A DNA stretch of 64,000 nucleotides from Fibrobacter sp. UWR4 (GTDB lineage: Bacteria; Fibrobacterota; Fibrobacteria; Fibrobacterales; Fibrobacteraceae): the NCBI RefSeq assembly GCF_003149045.1, contig NZ_QGDU01000018.1:17847-81846 (forward strand). Direction: 5' to 3'. Both the position numbers and the translations under genes were made by a program. The notes beneath the pieces were generated by a model. The model ran no database searches and was not told where the DNA came from. It saw nothing but the letters and a program-made list of their open reading frames with translations. Positions 16,602 through 24,411 of this stretch are shown piece by piece. Each line of letters opens with the position of its first letter. Positions within the stretch are counted from its first letter, which is position 1.

Positions 16602-17003
16602 TTAGAGGTCGAGCTTCTTTTCGGACTGGACAGGAGCAGCGGACTTCTGCTGAGCGGTGGGCTGCTGAACGCTAACACCCATCTGGCAGTTACCCTGGAA
16701 CTGGGCACCTTCCTGGATGATCAGCTGCTTGGTCTTGATGTTGCCAACGAATTTGGAAGTGCTTTCGAGAATGAGCTTTTCGGTGCATTCGATGTTGCCC
16801 TTGATGGAACCTGCGATAACAGCAGTCTGGGACTTGACTTCGCCTTCAACGTAGCCCTGGCGTTCAACGATGATTTCACCTTCGATGTTTACGCTACCGA
16901 TGATGTTGCCTGCAACGCGAACGTCGCTCTTACCGCTGATGTCACCTTTCAAAGTGACGCTATTGCCAATCTGGGTGATTTCCTGTTCACCTTTAGTTGC
17001 CAT
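16602..17003 (-). CDS. Bactofilin
   Basis: A 133-residue bactofilin, a cytoskeletal protein that polymerises without nucleotide into membrane-associated filaments that position cell-wall enzymes. The central right-handed beta-helix (residues about 12-105) shows the regular hydrophobic/Gly pattern: VTLKGDISGKSDVRVAGNI, GSVNIEGEIIVERQGYVEG, VIAGSIKGNIECTEKLILE. The tail is Gln/Pro/Lys-rich. ATG at 17003 is preceded by AACGAGGAAAAC. It lies 13 bp downstream of an M23 peptidase, a pairing known from other bacteria (CcmA/Csd1, BacA/LmdC) where the two shape the cell. The upstream parAB genes share the strand. Confidence 0.93.
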   Translation of the reverse strand: MATKGEQEITQIGNSVTLKGDISGKSDVRVAGNIIGSVNIEGEIIVERQGYVEGEVKSQTAVIAGSIKGNIECTEKLILESTSKFVGNIKTKQLIIQEGAQFQGNCQMGVSVQQPTAQQKSAAPVQSEKKLDL

Positions 17004-17016
17004 GTTTTCCTCGTTG

Positions 17017-17817
17017 TTAGAAGTTAAAGAATAGTTCTGGATCCAGCTCCTCCCCATTTCTGGAGATCGTGTAGTGGAGGTGAGGTCCGGTTGAGTTTCC
17101 TGTGGCACCTACTGTACCGATGACATCACCCTTGGAGACGTTGCGACCCTTGGAGGTACGGATGTCCTTCATGTGGGAGTAGGTTGTTATATATCCATTA
17201 TGATGGTTGATAATGACCATGTTGCCCAGGTCATCCTTCTTGCCAGCAAATTCCACGGTGCCGCTGCCTGCTGCAAAAACCGGGTTCCCGGAAGTCGCTG
17301 CCAGGTCTACACCCATGTGGTTTGTTTCGACAGAGAACTTTTTGCTGACTACGCCCACCACAGGAACGACATTTGGCATTCTTTCCTGCTTCAGATGTTC
17401 CTCGGGCGGTTTCCATCCGTGAATTCCTTCAAAATCGATCTCGATTTTTTCGGAAGGCGTATGGGCGAACTTGTCCTTTTCAATCAAACTGTTGATTTTA
17501 TTGGAATCGTTCTCCACGAATGTTTCAAAGATATTCTGAAGTCTTTCCTCCAGGACCCAAAGTGAGTCAATACGGGAGAAAAGTTCTTCGTAGTTTGCAT
17601 TTTTCTTTGAAAGCTGAGCGTTTGCAATCTTCAGGCGCTCGTAATTTGTAAGAACGCTGGTACCTTTCTTGACGATGAAGACACCGGCAATGACGCCAAT
17701 GAGGAAAACGACGGCAAAGATCTTTGCCAGCGTAAACCAGATGGCGTGAAGACGGTACTTCTTGATTCCCTGGGAATCTTCCGGAATGATCTGGAGTGTA
17801 TAGTATTTACCTTTCAA
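17017..17817 (-). CDS. M23 (LytM) peptidoglycan endopeptidase
   Basis: A 266-residue membrane-anchored peptidase. One membrane helix (residues about 28-50: FAVVFLIGVIAGVFIV) is followed by a coiled-coil-like segment (58-95) and the LytM domain (155-266). The zinc and catalytic residues are visible: NHMGVDLAA (HxxxD), then YSHMKDI, and GPHLHYTI (HxH) near 247. It should cleave peptide cross-links in peptidoglycan. The order peptidase then bactofilin matches pairs in which the bactofilin recruits the peptidase to set curvature or stalk shape. It begins 15 bp after parB, suggesting a common transcript. Confidence 0.93.
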   Translation of the reverse strand: MKGKYYTLQIIPEDSQGIKKYRLHAIWFTLAKIFAVVFLIGVIAGVFIVKKGTSVLTNYERLKIANAQLSKKNANYEELFSRIDSLWVLEERLQNIFETFVENDSNKINSLIEKDKFAHTPSEKIEIDFEGIHGWKPPEEHLKQERMPNVVPVVGVVSKKFSVETNHMGVDLAATSGNPVFAAGSGTVEFAGKKDDLGNMVIINHHNGYITTYSHMKDIRTSKGRNVSKGDVIGTVGATGNSTGPHLHYTISRNGEELDPELFFNF

Positions 17818-17832
17818 GATGCATTCCCCGGG

Positions 17833-18846
17833 TTAACGGTTTTCCATCAGTTCCTGAATACGGGTCAGGTCATCCATGCTGTAGTAGTTGATAACGATGG
17901 TGCCCTTGGATTCGGTTGCGGCACTGGGGTTCAGCTGGACCTTGGTACCGAAGAAAGTTTCCAGGCGGTTTTCGAACTGCTTCAGGTCGGCGCTGAGTTC
18001 GCGCTTGACTGCAGGCTGTGCGGGAGGAGTCTGTGGGTCGGTCGGACTTTCAATATTCTGTTCACCAGAATCGTCGCCAGTGTGAACTTCCACTTCTGCA
18101 GAAGACGGAGTGTTGATATCTTCGCCGCGGGAAAGTGCTTCCAGCTGACGGACGTTCAGACCTTCCTCGATGGCACGACGGGCAATCTCTTCGGGATTGT
18201 CGATCTTGTCGGAGCAGAGTACGCGGGCTGCACCGGAAGAAATCTTGCCTTCCTGGATCCAGGCCAGAACCTGCATGGGGAGTTTCAGCAGACGAAGTGC
18301 GTTGGTAATGGCGGAGCGGGACTTACCAACAGTCTTGGCCAGATCGTCGTGAGTATAGCCGTGAAGATCGATCAACTGTTGATAGGATTGTGCAACTTCA
18401 ACAGGGTTCAGGTCCACACGCTGGATATTTTCGATGAGTGCCCATTCGCCCATGATCTTGTCATCCAGGTTTTCGTAGACCTGTGCCTTGATGGTGGCGA
18501 GACCGGCCAGCTTTGTTGCGCGGGTACGACGTTCACCGCTGATGATCTGGTAGCGGTCGCCCACCTTGCGGACTGCGATGGGTTGGATCAGGCCATGCTT
18601 CTCGATGGTTTCCGCAAGTTCCACCAGTTCGTCGTCGTTGAAAGTCTTGCGGGGCTGGAACGGGTTGGGGTCCACCAGGTTCACGTCGATTTCAACAATT
18701 TTCTGCTGGCTGCTGTCTTCGGCGGCTGCATTGTTGATAGATTCGTTTTCTGCTGTGGGCTGTTCCTGGTTCACAGGAGTCTGTGCGGAGTGATCCTTCA
18801 GAATGTCGGCGAGACTGCGTCCCAGAGAGAAAGATTTCTTACCCAT
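17833..18846 (-). CDS. parB: Chromosome-partitioning protein ParB
   Basis: A 337-residue ParB, a CTP-dependent clamp that loads at parS and spreads on nearby DNA. Residues about 50-140 hold the CTP-binding ParB/Srx domain: DPNPFQPRKTFNDDEL, then the box II ISGERRTRATKLAG (near 108). The helix-turn-helix region is at 155-215 (YTHDDLAKTVGKSRSAITNA) and the C-terminal dimerisation domain is at about 280-337. An acidic/Pro-rich linker separates the last two. It is preceded by parA and rsmG in the usual origin-proximal arrangement. Six TGTTTCACGTGAAACA-type sites lie 1.6-9 kb away on the origin side. Confidence 0.97.
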   Translation of the reverse strand: MGKKSFSLGRSLADILKDHSAQTPVNQEQPTAENESINNAAAEDSSQQKIVEIDVNLVDPNPFQPRKTFNDDELVELAETIEKHGLIQPIAVRKVGDRYQIISGERRTRATKLAGLATIKAQVYENLDDKIMGEWALIENIQRVDLNPVEVAQSYQQLIDLHGYTHDDLAKTVGKSRSAITNALRLLKLPMQVLAWIQEGKISSGAARVLCSDKIDNPEEIARRAIEEGLNVRQLEALSRGEDINTPSSAEVEVHTGDDSGEQNIESPTDPQTPPAQPAVKRELSADLKQFENRLETFFGTKVQLNPSAATESKGTIVINYYSMDDLTRIQELMENR

Positions 18847-18911
18847 AAAATTTTTTCCTAGCGGTTTTAAATTCTCAACTTCTTTTTTAATACGAGCGGA
18901 ACCGACCGGTC

Positions 18912-19697
18912 TTACTTATCCTTGTTCAGGATTTCTTCGGCCAGCTTCATGTATGCCTGGGCGCCACTGCTCTGCACATCGTAAAGGATGGCGGGCTTGC
19001 CGTGGGAAGGAGCTTCGCTCAACTTCACGTTACGGGGGATCATTGCCTGGAATACAGTATCGCTCAGGTTTTCACGGACTTCTTCCGCAACCTGCTTGGA
19101 GAGGCTGAGGCGGGAGTCGTACATGGTCAGGAGGGCGCCTTCGATTTTCAGGCTGGCGTTCAGATTCTTCTGGACTTCGCGGATGGTCTTGAAGAGTTCG
19201 GTCATACCCTGCAGTGCATAATATTCACACTGCACCGGAATCAGCACGCTGGTAGCGGCAGTCAGGACGTTAAGTGTTAATAAGTTCAGGCTGGGAGGTG
19301 CATCGATGATGATGTACTCGAAGGACTGTTTCAGGATGTTGATCACTCGTTCCAGACGGTGTTCACGACTCATGGCGTTCACCAGCTCGATTTCCATGAC
19401 GGCCAGATCCGGACCGGAAGTGATGATCTTCAGGTAGTCCAGGGTGGTGTCCAGGATGGCGGGCTTCAGGTTTTCGTAGGTGACATTGTCCGGATTGACG
19501 GCCAGGTCCAGGATTTCGTGGGCGTCCACTTCCTGGGTTTCGTTGAAGCCGAGACCCTGGGATGCGTTACCCTGGGGGTCCATGTCGATGAGAAGGGTCT
19601 TCTTCTCAAGGGCGGCAAAACTGGCAGCCAGATTCACGGCGGTAGTAGTCTTACCTACGCCACCTTTCTGGTTGCATATAGCGATCACTTTACTCAT
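18912..19697 (-). CDS. parA: Chromosome-partitioning ATPase ParA (Soj-like)
   Basis: A 261-residue ParA/Soj ATPase, which forms ATP-dependent dimers on DNA and moves ParB-parS complexes. The deviant Walker A is NQKGGVGKTTTAVNLA at residues 8-23, Walker A' is IDMDPQGNASQGLG (38-51), and Walker B is IIIDAPPSLNLLTLN (about 125). It lacks the N-terminal HTH of plasmid ParA proteins, as is normal for chromosomal Soj. Its start overlaps the end of rsmG by 4 bp (ATGA), so translation is probably coupled. Confidence 0.97.
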   Translation of the reverse strand: MSKVIAICNQKGGVGKTTTAVNLAASFAALEKKTLLIDMDPQGNASQGLGFNETQEVDAHEILDLAVNPDNVTYENLKPAILDTTLDYLKIITSGPDLAVMEIELVNAMSREHRLERVINILKQSFEYIIIDAPPSLNLLTLNVLTAATSVLIPVQCEYYALQGMTELFKTIREVQKNLNASLKIEGALLTMYDSRLSLSKQVAEEVRENLSDTVFQAMIPRNVKLSEAPSHGKPAILYDVQSSGAQAYMKLAEEILNKDK

Positions 19698-20395
19698 TCG
19701 TTACCTCTTGTAACAAGGGCATATTCCTGTTCTTCCTGGGGCAGTGCATATTTATATATGTGTACTGCCGGATCGTTTTCCAGGTGAACGATATTGTTGT
19801 AACTCTTCAGGGTCACGAATTGGCCACCACGGGCCAGACCCGGCTGGGCGCGTTCCCAGTCATTTTCAAAAGTGGAGAGGGCGCGGCAGCTGACAAAGTC
19901 CAGATAGGCCAGGCCCGAAGTTTCGAAACGCTTGCCTACGACGGTCATGTTATTCAGGTGCAGCTGGTCCTTGACGAAGTTCATGAACTGCACACGCTTG
20001 TTGCGGGGTTCCACTGCGTAGAACTGAACATCCGGCATGGCGATTGCCAGCGGGAAGGAGGGACAACCTGCACCCGCTCCCATGTCTGCCCAACGCTTAC
20101 CCTTCAGCTTGCTGAGGGTCTCTGCGCGAAAAGCTGCGGTGTCATCCTGAGGCGCAGCCGAAGGATCCACCAACTTACCTATATATATATAAGGCACCAG
20201 GGAGTCGGCGATATGTCGGGACAAGAACTTCTGGGAATCCTTCTCAGAAATCAGGTTGCCATATTCCTTGGTATCCACTACTAGGTCGGCAAACTTATAA
20301 AGTTTATTCAATGTTTCTGAAGACAGTTCAACACCATTAGAGGCCAGGAACTGGTTCAAAAGATTCTTCTGTTCTTCGTTATTTTTATATGTCAT
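19694..20395 (-). CDS. rsmG: 16S rRNA (guanine-N7)-methyltransferase RsmG
   Basis: A 233-residue RsmG (GidB), which methylates N7 of G527 in 16S rRNA using SAM. The SAM-binding segment is WADMGAGAGCPSFPLAIAMP (about residues 92-111), followed by VEPRNKRVQFMNFV and the family-typical FVSCRALSTF near 175. The start at 20395 is supported by AAAGGACAAG before ATG; a longer reading would extend into the hairpin repeat. It is the first gene of the rsmG-parA-parB-M23-bactofilin row. Confidence 0.95.
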   Translation of the reverse strand: MTYKNNEEQKNLLNQFLASNGVELSSETLNKLYKFADLVVDTKEYGNLISEKDSQKFLSRHIADSLVPYIYIGKLVDPSAAPQDDTAAFRAETLSKLKGKRWADMGAGAGCPSFPLAIAMPDVQFYAVEPRNKRVQFMNFVKDQLHLNNMTVVGKRFETSGLAYLDFVSCRALSTFENDWERAQPGLARGGQFVTLKSYNNIVHLENDPAVHIYKYALPQEEQEYALVTRGNE

Positions 20396-20410
20396 CTTGT
20401 CCTTTTTGCG

Positions 20411-20510
20411 AATGTTGGCGCACTGCGTGCGCAACACCCTTCGCCTCGGACATGAAAATAAACAAGTTTATTTTCGCGTCACTCGGCTCGCATGTGTTTC
20501 ACGTGAAACA
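20411..20510. repeat. Hairpin-parS module A
   Basis: A GTTGGC-hairpin, ACCCTTCGCCTCGG spacer, an A/T palindrome and CTCGGCT precede parS. The same order occurs at 23180-23275 (module B), and the hairpin part alone at 24850-24920 (module C). The palindrome arms differ between copies but stay complementary. Confidence 0.55.
20495..20510. other. parS site 1
   Basis: TGTTTCACGTGAAACA, a perfect 16-bp palindrome identical to the consensus chromosomal parS bound by ParB. It lies 100 bp upstream of the rsmG-parA-parB operon. Confidence 0.95.
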
Positions 20511-20751
20511 CATGCGCAAATTGCACCTTGAATATCGTTCCTAAAATTTAAATATCCCAAAAAATAAAATCAACAAAACTAGGGTTCGGCCTTTTATTTA
20601 ATTAAAATATCTGTGGATATTTTTTTAATTGATGTTAGGTTGTTGTGGATAGAAAATTTTAGGAAAGGCCAACTCGTTTAATCAAAAAGAATTATGTTTT
20701 AGAAGAATTGTTATTTTCTTTGTGAATCATCTTAAAAATAGGTGCGATTTT

Positions 20752-21261
20752 ATGGTAGAAATTGAAGTTGTCCAGGGTGACATTACCAAGCTGAAAGTGG
20801 ATGTCATTGTGAATGCTGCCAACAGATCCTTGCTGGGTGGCGGAGGTGTGGATGGTGCCATCCATCGTGCAGCTGGCAGAGAGTTGGTGGAAGCGTGTCG
20901 GGTGTTTGGAGGTTGCGAAACTGGCGAAGCTCGAATTACTCCCGGGTTCAAGTTGCCGGCAAAGTTCGTGATTCACACCCCCGGACCCATCTATAACGAT
21001 GGCCTTCATGGGGAGCCGGAACTGCTTCGGTCCTGCTACGAAAACTCCATGAAACTGGCTGAAGAAAATGGTTGCGAGACTGTGGCCTTCTCGGCAATCT
21101 CCACCGGAGTCTATGGCTATCCGAAAAAGGAAGCTACTGAAATTGCCATTCGAACTGTCCGCGAATTCACATGCAGTTCTGTGAAGAAAGTAATCTTCTG
21201 TTGCTTTGGTGAAGATATGTTGAAGATTTATCAGGAAGTTCTGAAGATGATGGCGCCTTGA
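20752..21261 (+). CDS. Macrodomain ADP-ribose-binding/hydrolase protein
   Basis: A 169-residue stand-alone macrodomain of the YmdB/MacroD type, which removes ADP-ribose from proteins or hydrolyses O-acetyl-ADP-ribose. Conserved contacts are GDITKLKVDVIVNAANRSLL with the catalytic Asn/Asp context (residues 9-28), GGGGVDGAIHRAAG (29-42) and the phosphate-binding loop AISTGVYGYPKKEA (about 117-130). The whole protein is the domain. ATG at 20752 was chosen over an upstream GTG because the fold starts there and an AGGTG lies before it. The next gene follows about 90 bp downstream. Confidence 0.95.
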   Translation: MVEIEVVQGDITKLKVDVIVNAANRSLLGGGGVDGAIHRAAGRELVEACRVFGGCETGEARITPGFKLPAKFVIHTPGPIYNDGLHGEPELLRSCYENSMKLAEENGCETVAFSAISTGVYGYPKKEATEIAIRTVREFTCSSVKKVIFCCFGEDMLKIYQEVLKMMAP

Positions 21262-21350
21262 ACCGCCTGGAAGTAAGAAAAATATTTGAAGAAAATCTGT
21301 GCCAAACAAGCCTTCCTTTGCTAGATTTTTTTTGCAACAGGAAGGCATTT

Positions 21351-22058
21351 ATGATTTCTGAAATTGCCCCTATTCTTGAAAAGTTGAGGGGTACTGAAGA
21401 ATACGACATCCTGGTCGAGATGGATGCTGTTTATTCCCGGATTGAAGAAAAGCAACGGGAATGGTTTGAAAAGTCCAGGTTCACCTGTCCTCATGGCTGT
21501 GGCAAATGCTGTGAACATTTTGAGCCTGACTTGCTGGAAAGTGAAGCTCTTTACATGGCCGCCTGGCTATTGTGCAATCAGCCTGACGTAGCCCAGAATG
21601 TTGCCGAAGGGAAGTTTCCTTTGATAAATGTTTCACGTGAAACTTTTGCAACATTCCAACATTGCCCCTTCTTTCGGGAGGATATTTCGGGGACGGATCT
21701 TCCGGGACATTGCACTATTTATGGTGGCCGGGCATCCATTTGCCGTCTCTTCGGAGCTGCCGGATCTCGGGATAAGCATGGCAATGAAGTCTGGAAACCC
21801 TGCAAGTTTTACCCCGCAGAAGAACTTGCTGCAGTCAAGACTCTATCTGGTGAACCGATCCTTCATCGGCAATATACTGCAGAAGAAGTAAAGAATCTCT
21901 TTGGCATCCTACCTCCTGTCATGAGCGACATGATGGAGCAGGAAGAGACATTTACCCCCGACGATGATTCTTCAACATTAATCCACGATATCCTGCCTAA
22001 GTACATCCAGCGGTTAATGTGGATTGTGGATTTGAATTCTGGGAAAGGTTCCATATAA
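21351..22058 (+). CDS. YkgJ-type cysteine-cluster protein (zinc/iron chelating)
   Basis: A 235-residue protein of the PF03692 'putative zinc- or iron-chelating' family. The Cys cluster CPHGCGKCC (about residues 43-51) and later Cys residues in FQHCPFF, GHCTIYGGRASICRLFG and WKPCKFYP match its CxxxCxxCC...C pattern. The biochemical role is unknown; a metal site is expected. The start at 21351 is fixed by AGGAAGG five nucleotides before ATG. The reading frame continues upstream to a TTG overlapping the macrodomain stop, but that has no support. A parS site (21629-21644) lies inside the gene and encodes Val-Ser-Arg-Glu-Thr. Confidence 0.8.
   Translation: MISEIAPILEKLRGTEEYDILVEMDAVYSRIEEKQREWFEKSRFTCPHGCGKCCEHFEPDLLESEALYMAAWLLCNQPDVAQNVAEGKFPLINVSRETFATFQHCPFFREDISGTDLPGHCTIYGGRASICRLFGAAGSRDKHGNEVWKPCKFYPAEELAAVKTLSGEPILHRQYTAEEVKNLFGILPPVMSDMMEQEETFTPDDDSSTLIHDILPKYIQRLMWIVDLNSGKGSI
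21629..21644. other. parS site 2 (inside YkgJ-type gene)
   Basis: TGTTTCACGTGAAACT, 15 of 16 bases of the consensus with the full TTTCACGTGAAA core. Confidence 0.85.
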
Positions 22059-22100
22059 GAAAAAGCCTCCGCAAGATTTACTCAAAAAATGATTTTTCTT

Positions 22101-22131
22101 TTGACAATTCCTTTAGAAGAGCCGATATAAT
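22101..22131 (+). promoter_or_regulatory. Promoter for candidate small RNA
   Basis: TTGACA at 22101-22106 and TATAAT at 22126-22131, both perfect sigma-70 hexamers, with a 19-bp spacer. GATATA at 22124 would give a 17-bp spacer. Confidence 0.55.
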
Positions 22132-22135
22132 AAGT

Positions 22136-22224
22136 GAGGGTTGGTTACCCTCCCGTACTAGTCATACGGTTCTCCTTTGTTAATGGTTGGAAATCCCCGG
22201 GGCGAAAGCTCCGGGGATTTTTTT
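22136..22224 (+). ncRNA. Candidate small RNA with three hairpins
   Basis: About 89 nt between a sigma-70-like promoter and a strong terminator, in the 186-bp gap between converging genes. It holds hairpin 1, GAGGGT-TGGTT-ACCCTC (22136-22152), hairpin 2, CCGTA-CTAGTCA-TACGG (22153-22169), an open segment with TTCTCCTTTG (22170-22179) complementary to a Shine-Dalgarno, and a terminator with a GAAA loop. No coding frame fits. It does not show the conserved SRP GGAAG motif and is too short for 6S RNA. It could be a trans-acting antisense regulator. Confidence 0.55.
22192..22224 (+). terminator. Terminator of candidate small RNA
   Basis: Stem TCCCCGG-GGC / GCT-CCGGGGA closed by a GAAA tetraloop, followed by seven or more T. 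It could also be read from the left by the YkgJ-type gene. Confidence 0.9.
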
Positions 22225-22244
22225 GCAGGTACAATCTCGCTAAA

Positions 22245-23075
22245 TTATAGAAGGTTGATGAAGACAATTTCAGGTCGGTTGAATATTCTGGGAAGTCTTG
22301 TACTTTCCTTCGCAAGACCTCGACTTACAATCATGAGGGTCTCTTTCTTTTGGTGAATACCGCCCGTGTATTTTGGAAAGAATCCCTGATCTGGTGCATA
22401 AAATCCATCTTCGAGGAGAAGCGGTAGTCTCCATTGCCCACCGTGAGCATGGCCTGCGGTTACCAAGTCGAATCCGTATTCAGCGTATATATCCACAAGT
22501 TCAGGTCGGTGGGCTAGCAAAATGTTGTATTTACCCTTGTCCAGAAATTTCATTGTTGATTCGAGTTGAACTTTTAGGGAATCTAATCCGATGTATGTAG
22601 GATCGTCGATGCCGCATATATTGACGAGTTCATTGGACTTCTTGAGCTGTAAACAGTTTCCTTCTAAGACTGTCGCGCCGGCTTTTGTTGTTACTTCTTT
22701 TATGAAGTCCATTTGGCTGCTCCAGTATTCGTGATTTCCGGAGACGTAGAATGAGGGATACTTTTGGGAGACTGCCTGAATGAAATTAGCGGCAGTTTCT
22801 ATGGGGAGATCGTCATCATAGATATCGCCACCTAGCAAAACAATGTCGGGCTGTTCGGCATCAATAAGCTCTAGAATAGGTTTTTCGTTCTCCCCATATT
22901 TGCAGGAGTGGAAATCAGTTATAAGGGCGATTCTTATAGGTGAATGAATTTTGCCTGTTTCTACGTTGTAGTTGGTGACTTGAATTCGATAGCTAAGAAA
23001 GAAAAATAATAGAAAAGCCAAAAAGAGTATGATGGCTATGATGAAAAGTTTTCGAATTCGCTTGGAGGTAAACAT
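22245..23075 (-). CDS. Membrane-anchored metallophosphoesterase
   Basis: A 276-residue calcineurin-like phosphoesterase. The N-terminal helix (about residues 11-29, IIAILFLAFLLFFFLSY) is followed by the metal-binding blocks ALITDFHSCKY, VLLGGDIYDDD, FYVSGNHEYW, LLAHRP and TAGHAHGGQWRLP. The order and the GHAHGGQ form match the YkuE/YaeI type, which includes lipid-associated phosphatases at the membrane. The start at 23075 is chosen because upstream residues are translated hairpin repeat. It is convergent with the candidate small RNA. Confidence 0.88.
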   Translation of the reverse strand: MFTSKRIRKLFIIAIILFLAFLLFFFLSYRIQVTNYNVETGKIHSPIRIALITDFHSCKYGENEKPILELIDAEQPDIVLLGGDIYDDDLPIETAANFIQAVSQKYPSFYVSGNHEYWSSQMDFIKEVTTKAGATVLEGNCLQLKKSNELVNICGIDDPTYIGLDSLKVQLESTMKFLDKGKYNILLAHRPELVDIYAEYGFDLVTAGHAHGGQWRLPLLLEDGFYAPDQGFFPKYTGGIHQKKETLMIVSRGLAKESTRLPRIFNRPEIVFINLL

Positions 23076-23096
23076 AAACCCAATATACAAAAAACG

Positions 23097-23280
23097 GGAT
23101 GTTGGAGCACTTCGTGCGCTACATGCACATGTTCGGTCATGCCGGTGAGCAAGCTCCCTACCGCGACATTCGGCATTGGTTGGCATGCTTCGCATGCTAC
23201 ACTCTACGCCTCGGCAGTAAAAATACACAAGTGTATTTTTGTTGCTCTCGGCTTGATTGTGTTTCACGTGAAACCTTATG
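23097..23280. repeat. Hairpin repeats and module B
   Basis: Contains GAGCAC-TTC-GTGCGC-like hairpin (about 23105), a copy of TCGGTCATGCCGGTGAGCAA then GCTCCC (about 23131-23158), the hairpin GCATGC-TTC-GCATGC (about 23183-23197), the palindrome AAAATACAC/GTGTATTTT (23220-23239) and then parS. The copy near 23131 recurs at 24967-24985 (partly) and 25070-25095. Confidence 0.55.
23260..23275. other. parS site 3
   Basis: TGTTTCACGTGAAACC, one base off the consensus at the last position, core intact. Confidence 0.85.
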
Positions 23281-23303
23281 AGGCGAGAGAAGCAGAAAAT
23301 TAT

Positions 23304-23684
23304 TTATACGGTCAGTTCTACTAGATTGCCTTCGGGATCTTGAACCACACTTTCGTAGTATCCGTCTCCAGTGGTGCGAGGCTGTCCAACGACAGTGACT
23401 CCTTCAGCTTCCATCTTGGCGGTCAACTTATCCACCATTTCCTTGGACCCTAGGGACATTGCCATATGACACCATCCTAATTGTGTATTGGATATTGAAG
23501 ATGCGATGTCGGTTCGGTGCATCACTTCAATGCGGGCTCCCCCATCAAAAGTAAGGAACCTGCTGGTGAAACCCTTGGCAGGGTTATGGTATTCCGGATG
23601 AACCGTAGCTTCCAGATACTTTTCATAGAAGGCGCAAACCTTCTCCATATCTTTGACCCAAATGGCAACGTGATCTATTTTCAT
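23304..23684 (-). CDS. VOC-family (glyoxalase-like) protein
   Basis: A 126-residue vicinal-oxygen-chelate fold protein. It starts MKIDHVAIWVKDMEKVCAFY, the classic first beta-alpha unit with a metal-binding His, and has GARIEVMHRT mid-way, WCHMAMSLGSKEMVDKL as the second half, and ends with VQDPEGNLVELTV, where the Glu is the usual second-module ligand. Glyoxalase I, fosfomycin resistance proteins and epimerases share this pattern; the substrate cannot be chosen from sequence. It lies between the hairpin repeats and queE. Confidence 0.85.
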   Translation of the reverse strand: MKIDHVAIWVKDMEKVCAFYEKYLEATVHPEYHNPAKGFTSRFLTFDGGARIEVMHRTDIASSISNTQLGWCHMAMSLGSKEMVDKLTAKMEAEGVTVVGQPRTTGDGYYESVVQDPEGNLVELTV

Positions 23685-23721
23685 AGGGTTAATATATAAA
23701 TAATAGGGTGCTTCGGATTGG

Positions 23722-24393
23722 TTAAACTCCCCTGGCGTCGGGGTTCCAAATGATCTTGTGGAGCTGCACCTGGAACCTAACGTTGTTCCTTTTCATGGTC
23801 GCATTATGAAGAATCCAGTTGACCATGTCTTCGTATTTCATTGTCCCGAAGATGGGAGAAACATAGAAGGTAGGGAGCTTCAAACCGTCTCTGGCATATT
23901 CCGCTTCCATGGCCCCGATGACCCGGGCGGCATCCTGAAGATCTTCGTCGGAACCTACCACGAACTTCAAAACATCCTTCCCCCTGAGGGTCATCATGTT
24001 CTCTAGTTTCATCTTGGGCTGCATCCCGCTGGAGATACTTTTCCAATCCATGGTGCAAATGAGCTTTCTGATACCCTTTGGTTTGGGTTGGGTCCCATTG
24101 GTCTCGATATTGATTTCGTAGCCGGAATCATCCAATATTTTCAATAAAACTTTCACATCCTTGTGAATAAGTGGCTCCCCTCCTGTCAGGGTGACGAACT
24201 GGGTGTTGAAAGATTTGACCTTTTCCAACACTTCTTGGGGAGTCATATTCTGGAAGTCGTCCCCCTCCACGGCATACATGGAGTCACAATATTTGCATCG
24301 GAGATTACAACCGAACAGACGGATGAAGACGGCAGGGGCGCCTGTGCGGATACCCTCCCCCTCGATACTCAGGAAGATTTCAGAGATTTTCAT
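23722..24393 (-). CDS. queE: 7-carboxy-7-deazaguanine synthase QueE
   Basis: A 223-residue radical SAM enzyme of queuosine synthesis, converting 6-carboxytetrahydropterin to 7-carboxy-7-deazaguanine. The N-terminal motif FLSIEGEGIRTGAPAVFIRL is diagnostic, followed by the [4Fe-4S] cluster Cys residues in GCNLRCKYCDS (about 29-39), FVTLTGGEPL (about 68) and INIETNGTQ. Its length is normal. queD lies 18 bp upstream on the same strand, so the two consecutive pathway enzymes are co-expressed; queC and queF are not in the window. Confidence 0.96.
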   Translation of the reverse strand: MKISEIFLSIEGEGIRTGAPAVFIRLFGCNLRCKYCDSMYAVEGDDFQNMTPQEVLEKVKSFNTQFVTLTGGEPLIHKDVKVLLKILDDSGYEINIETNGTQPKPKGIRKLICTMDWKSISSGMQPKMKLENMMTLRGKDVLKFVVGSDEDLQDAARVIGAMEAEYARDGLKLPTFYVSPIFGTMKYEDMVNWILHNATMKRNNVRFQVQLHKIIWNPDARGV

Positions 24394-24411
24394 AATGTAC
24401 TACGGACAGTT

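Larger units (their letters stand above)
20396..20751. other. Divergent intergenic region with parS, hairpins and DnaA-like boxes
   Basis: 356 bp between divergent rsmG and the macrodomain gene. From left to right: a GCGCAC/GTGCGC hairpin (about 20418-20432), an AAAATAAAC/GTTTATTTT hairpin (20454-20473), a perfect parS (20495-20510), then an AT-rich stretch with TGTGGATAT (20612-20620) and TGTGGATAG (20644-20652). The last two are each one mismatch from the DnaA box complement TGTGGATAA. Confidence 0.5.

Noticed and set aside
21258..21350. TTG start extending the YkgJ-type protein over the macrodomain stop
   Set aside because: No ribosome binding site for it, whereas AGGAAGG precedes the ATG at 21351.
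22136..22224. Small SRP RNA or 6S RNA
   Set aside because: No conserved GGAAG/asymmetric loop of SRP RNA; far too short and wrong fold for 6S.
23076..23267. 64-residue N-terminal extension of the metallophosphoesterase
   Set aside because: The extra codons are translated hairpin repeat DNA; the signal-anchor helix starts right after ATG 23075.
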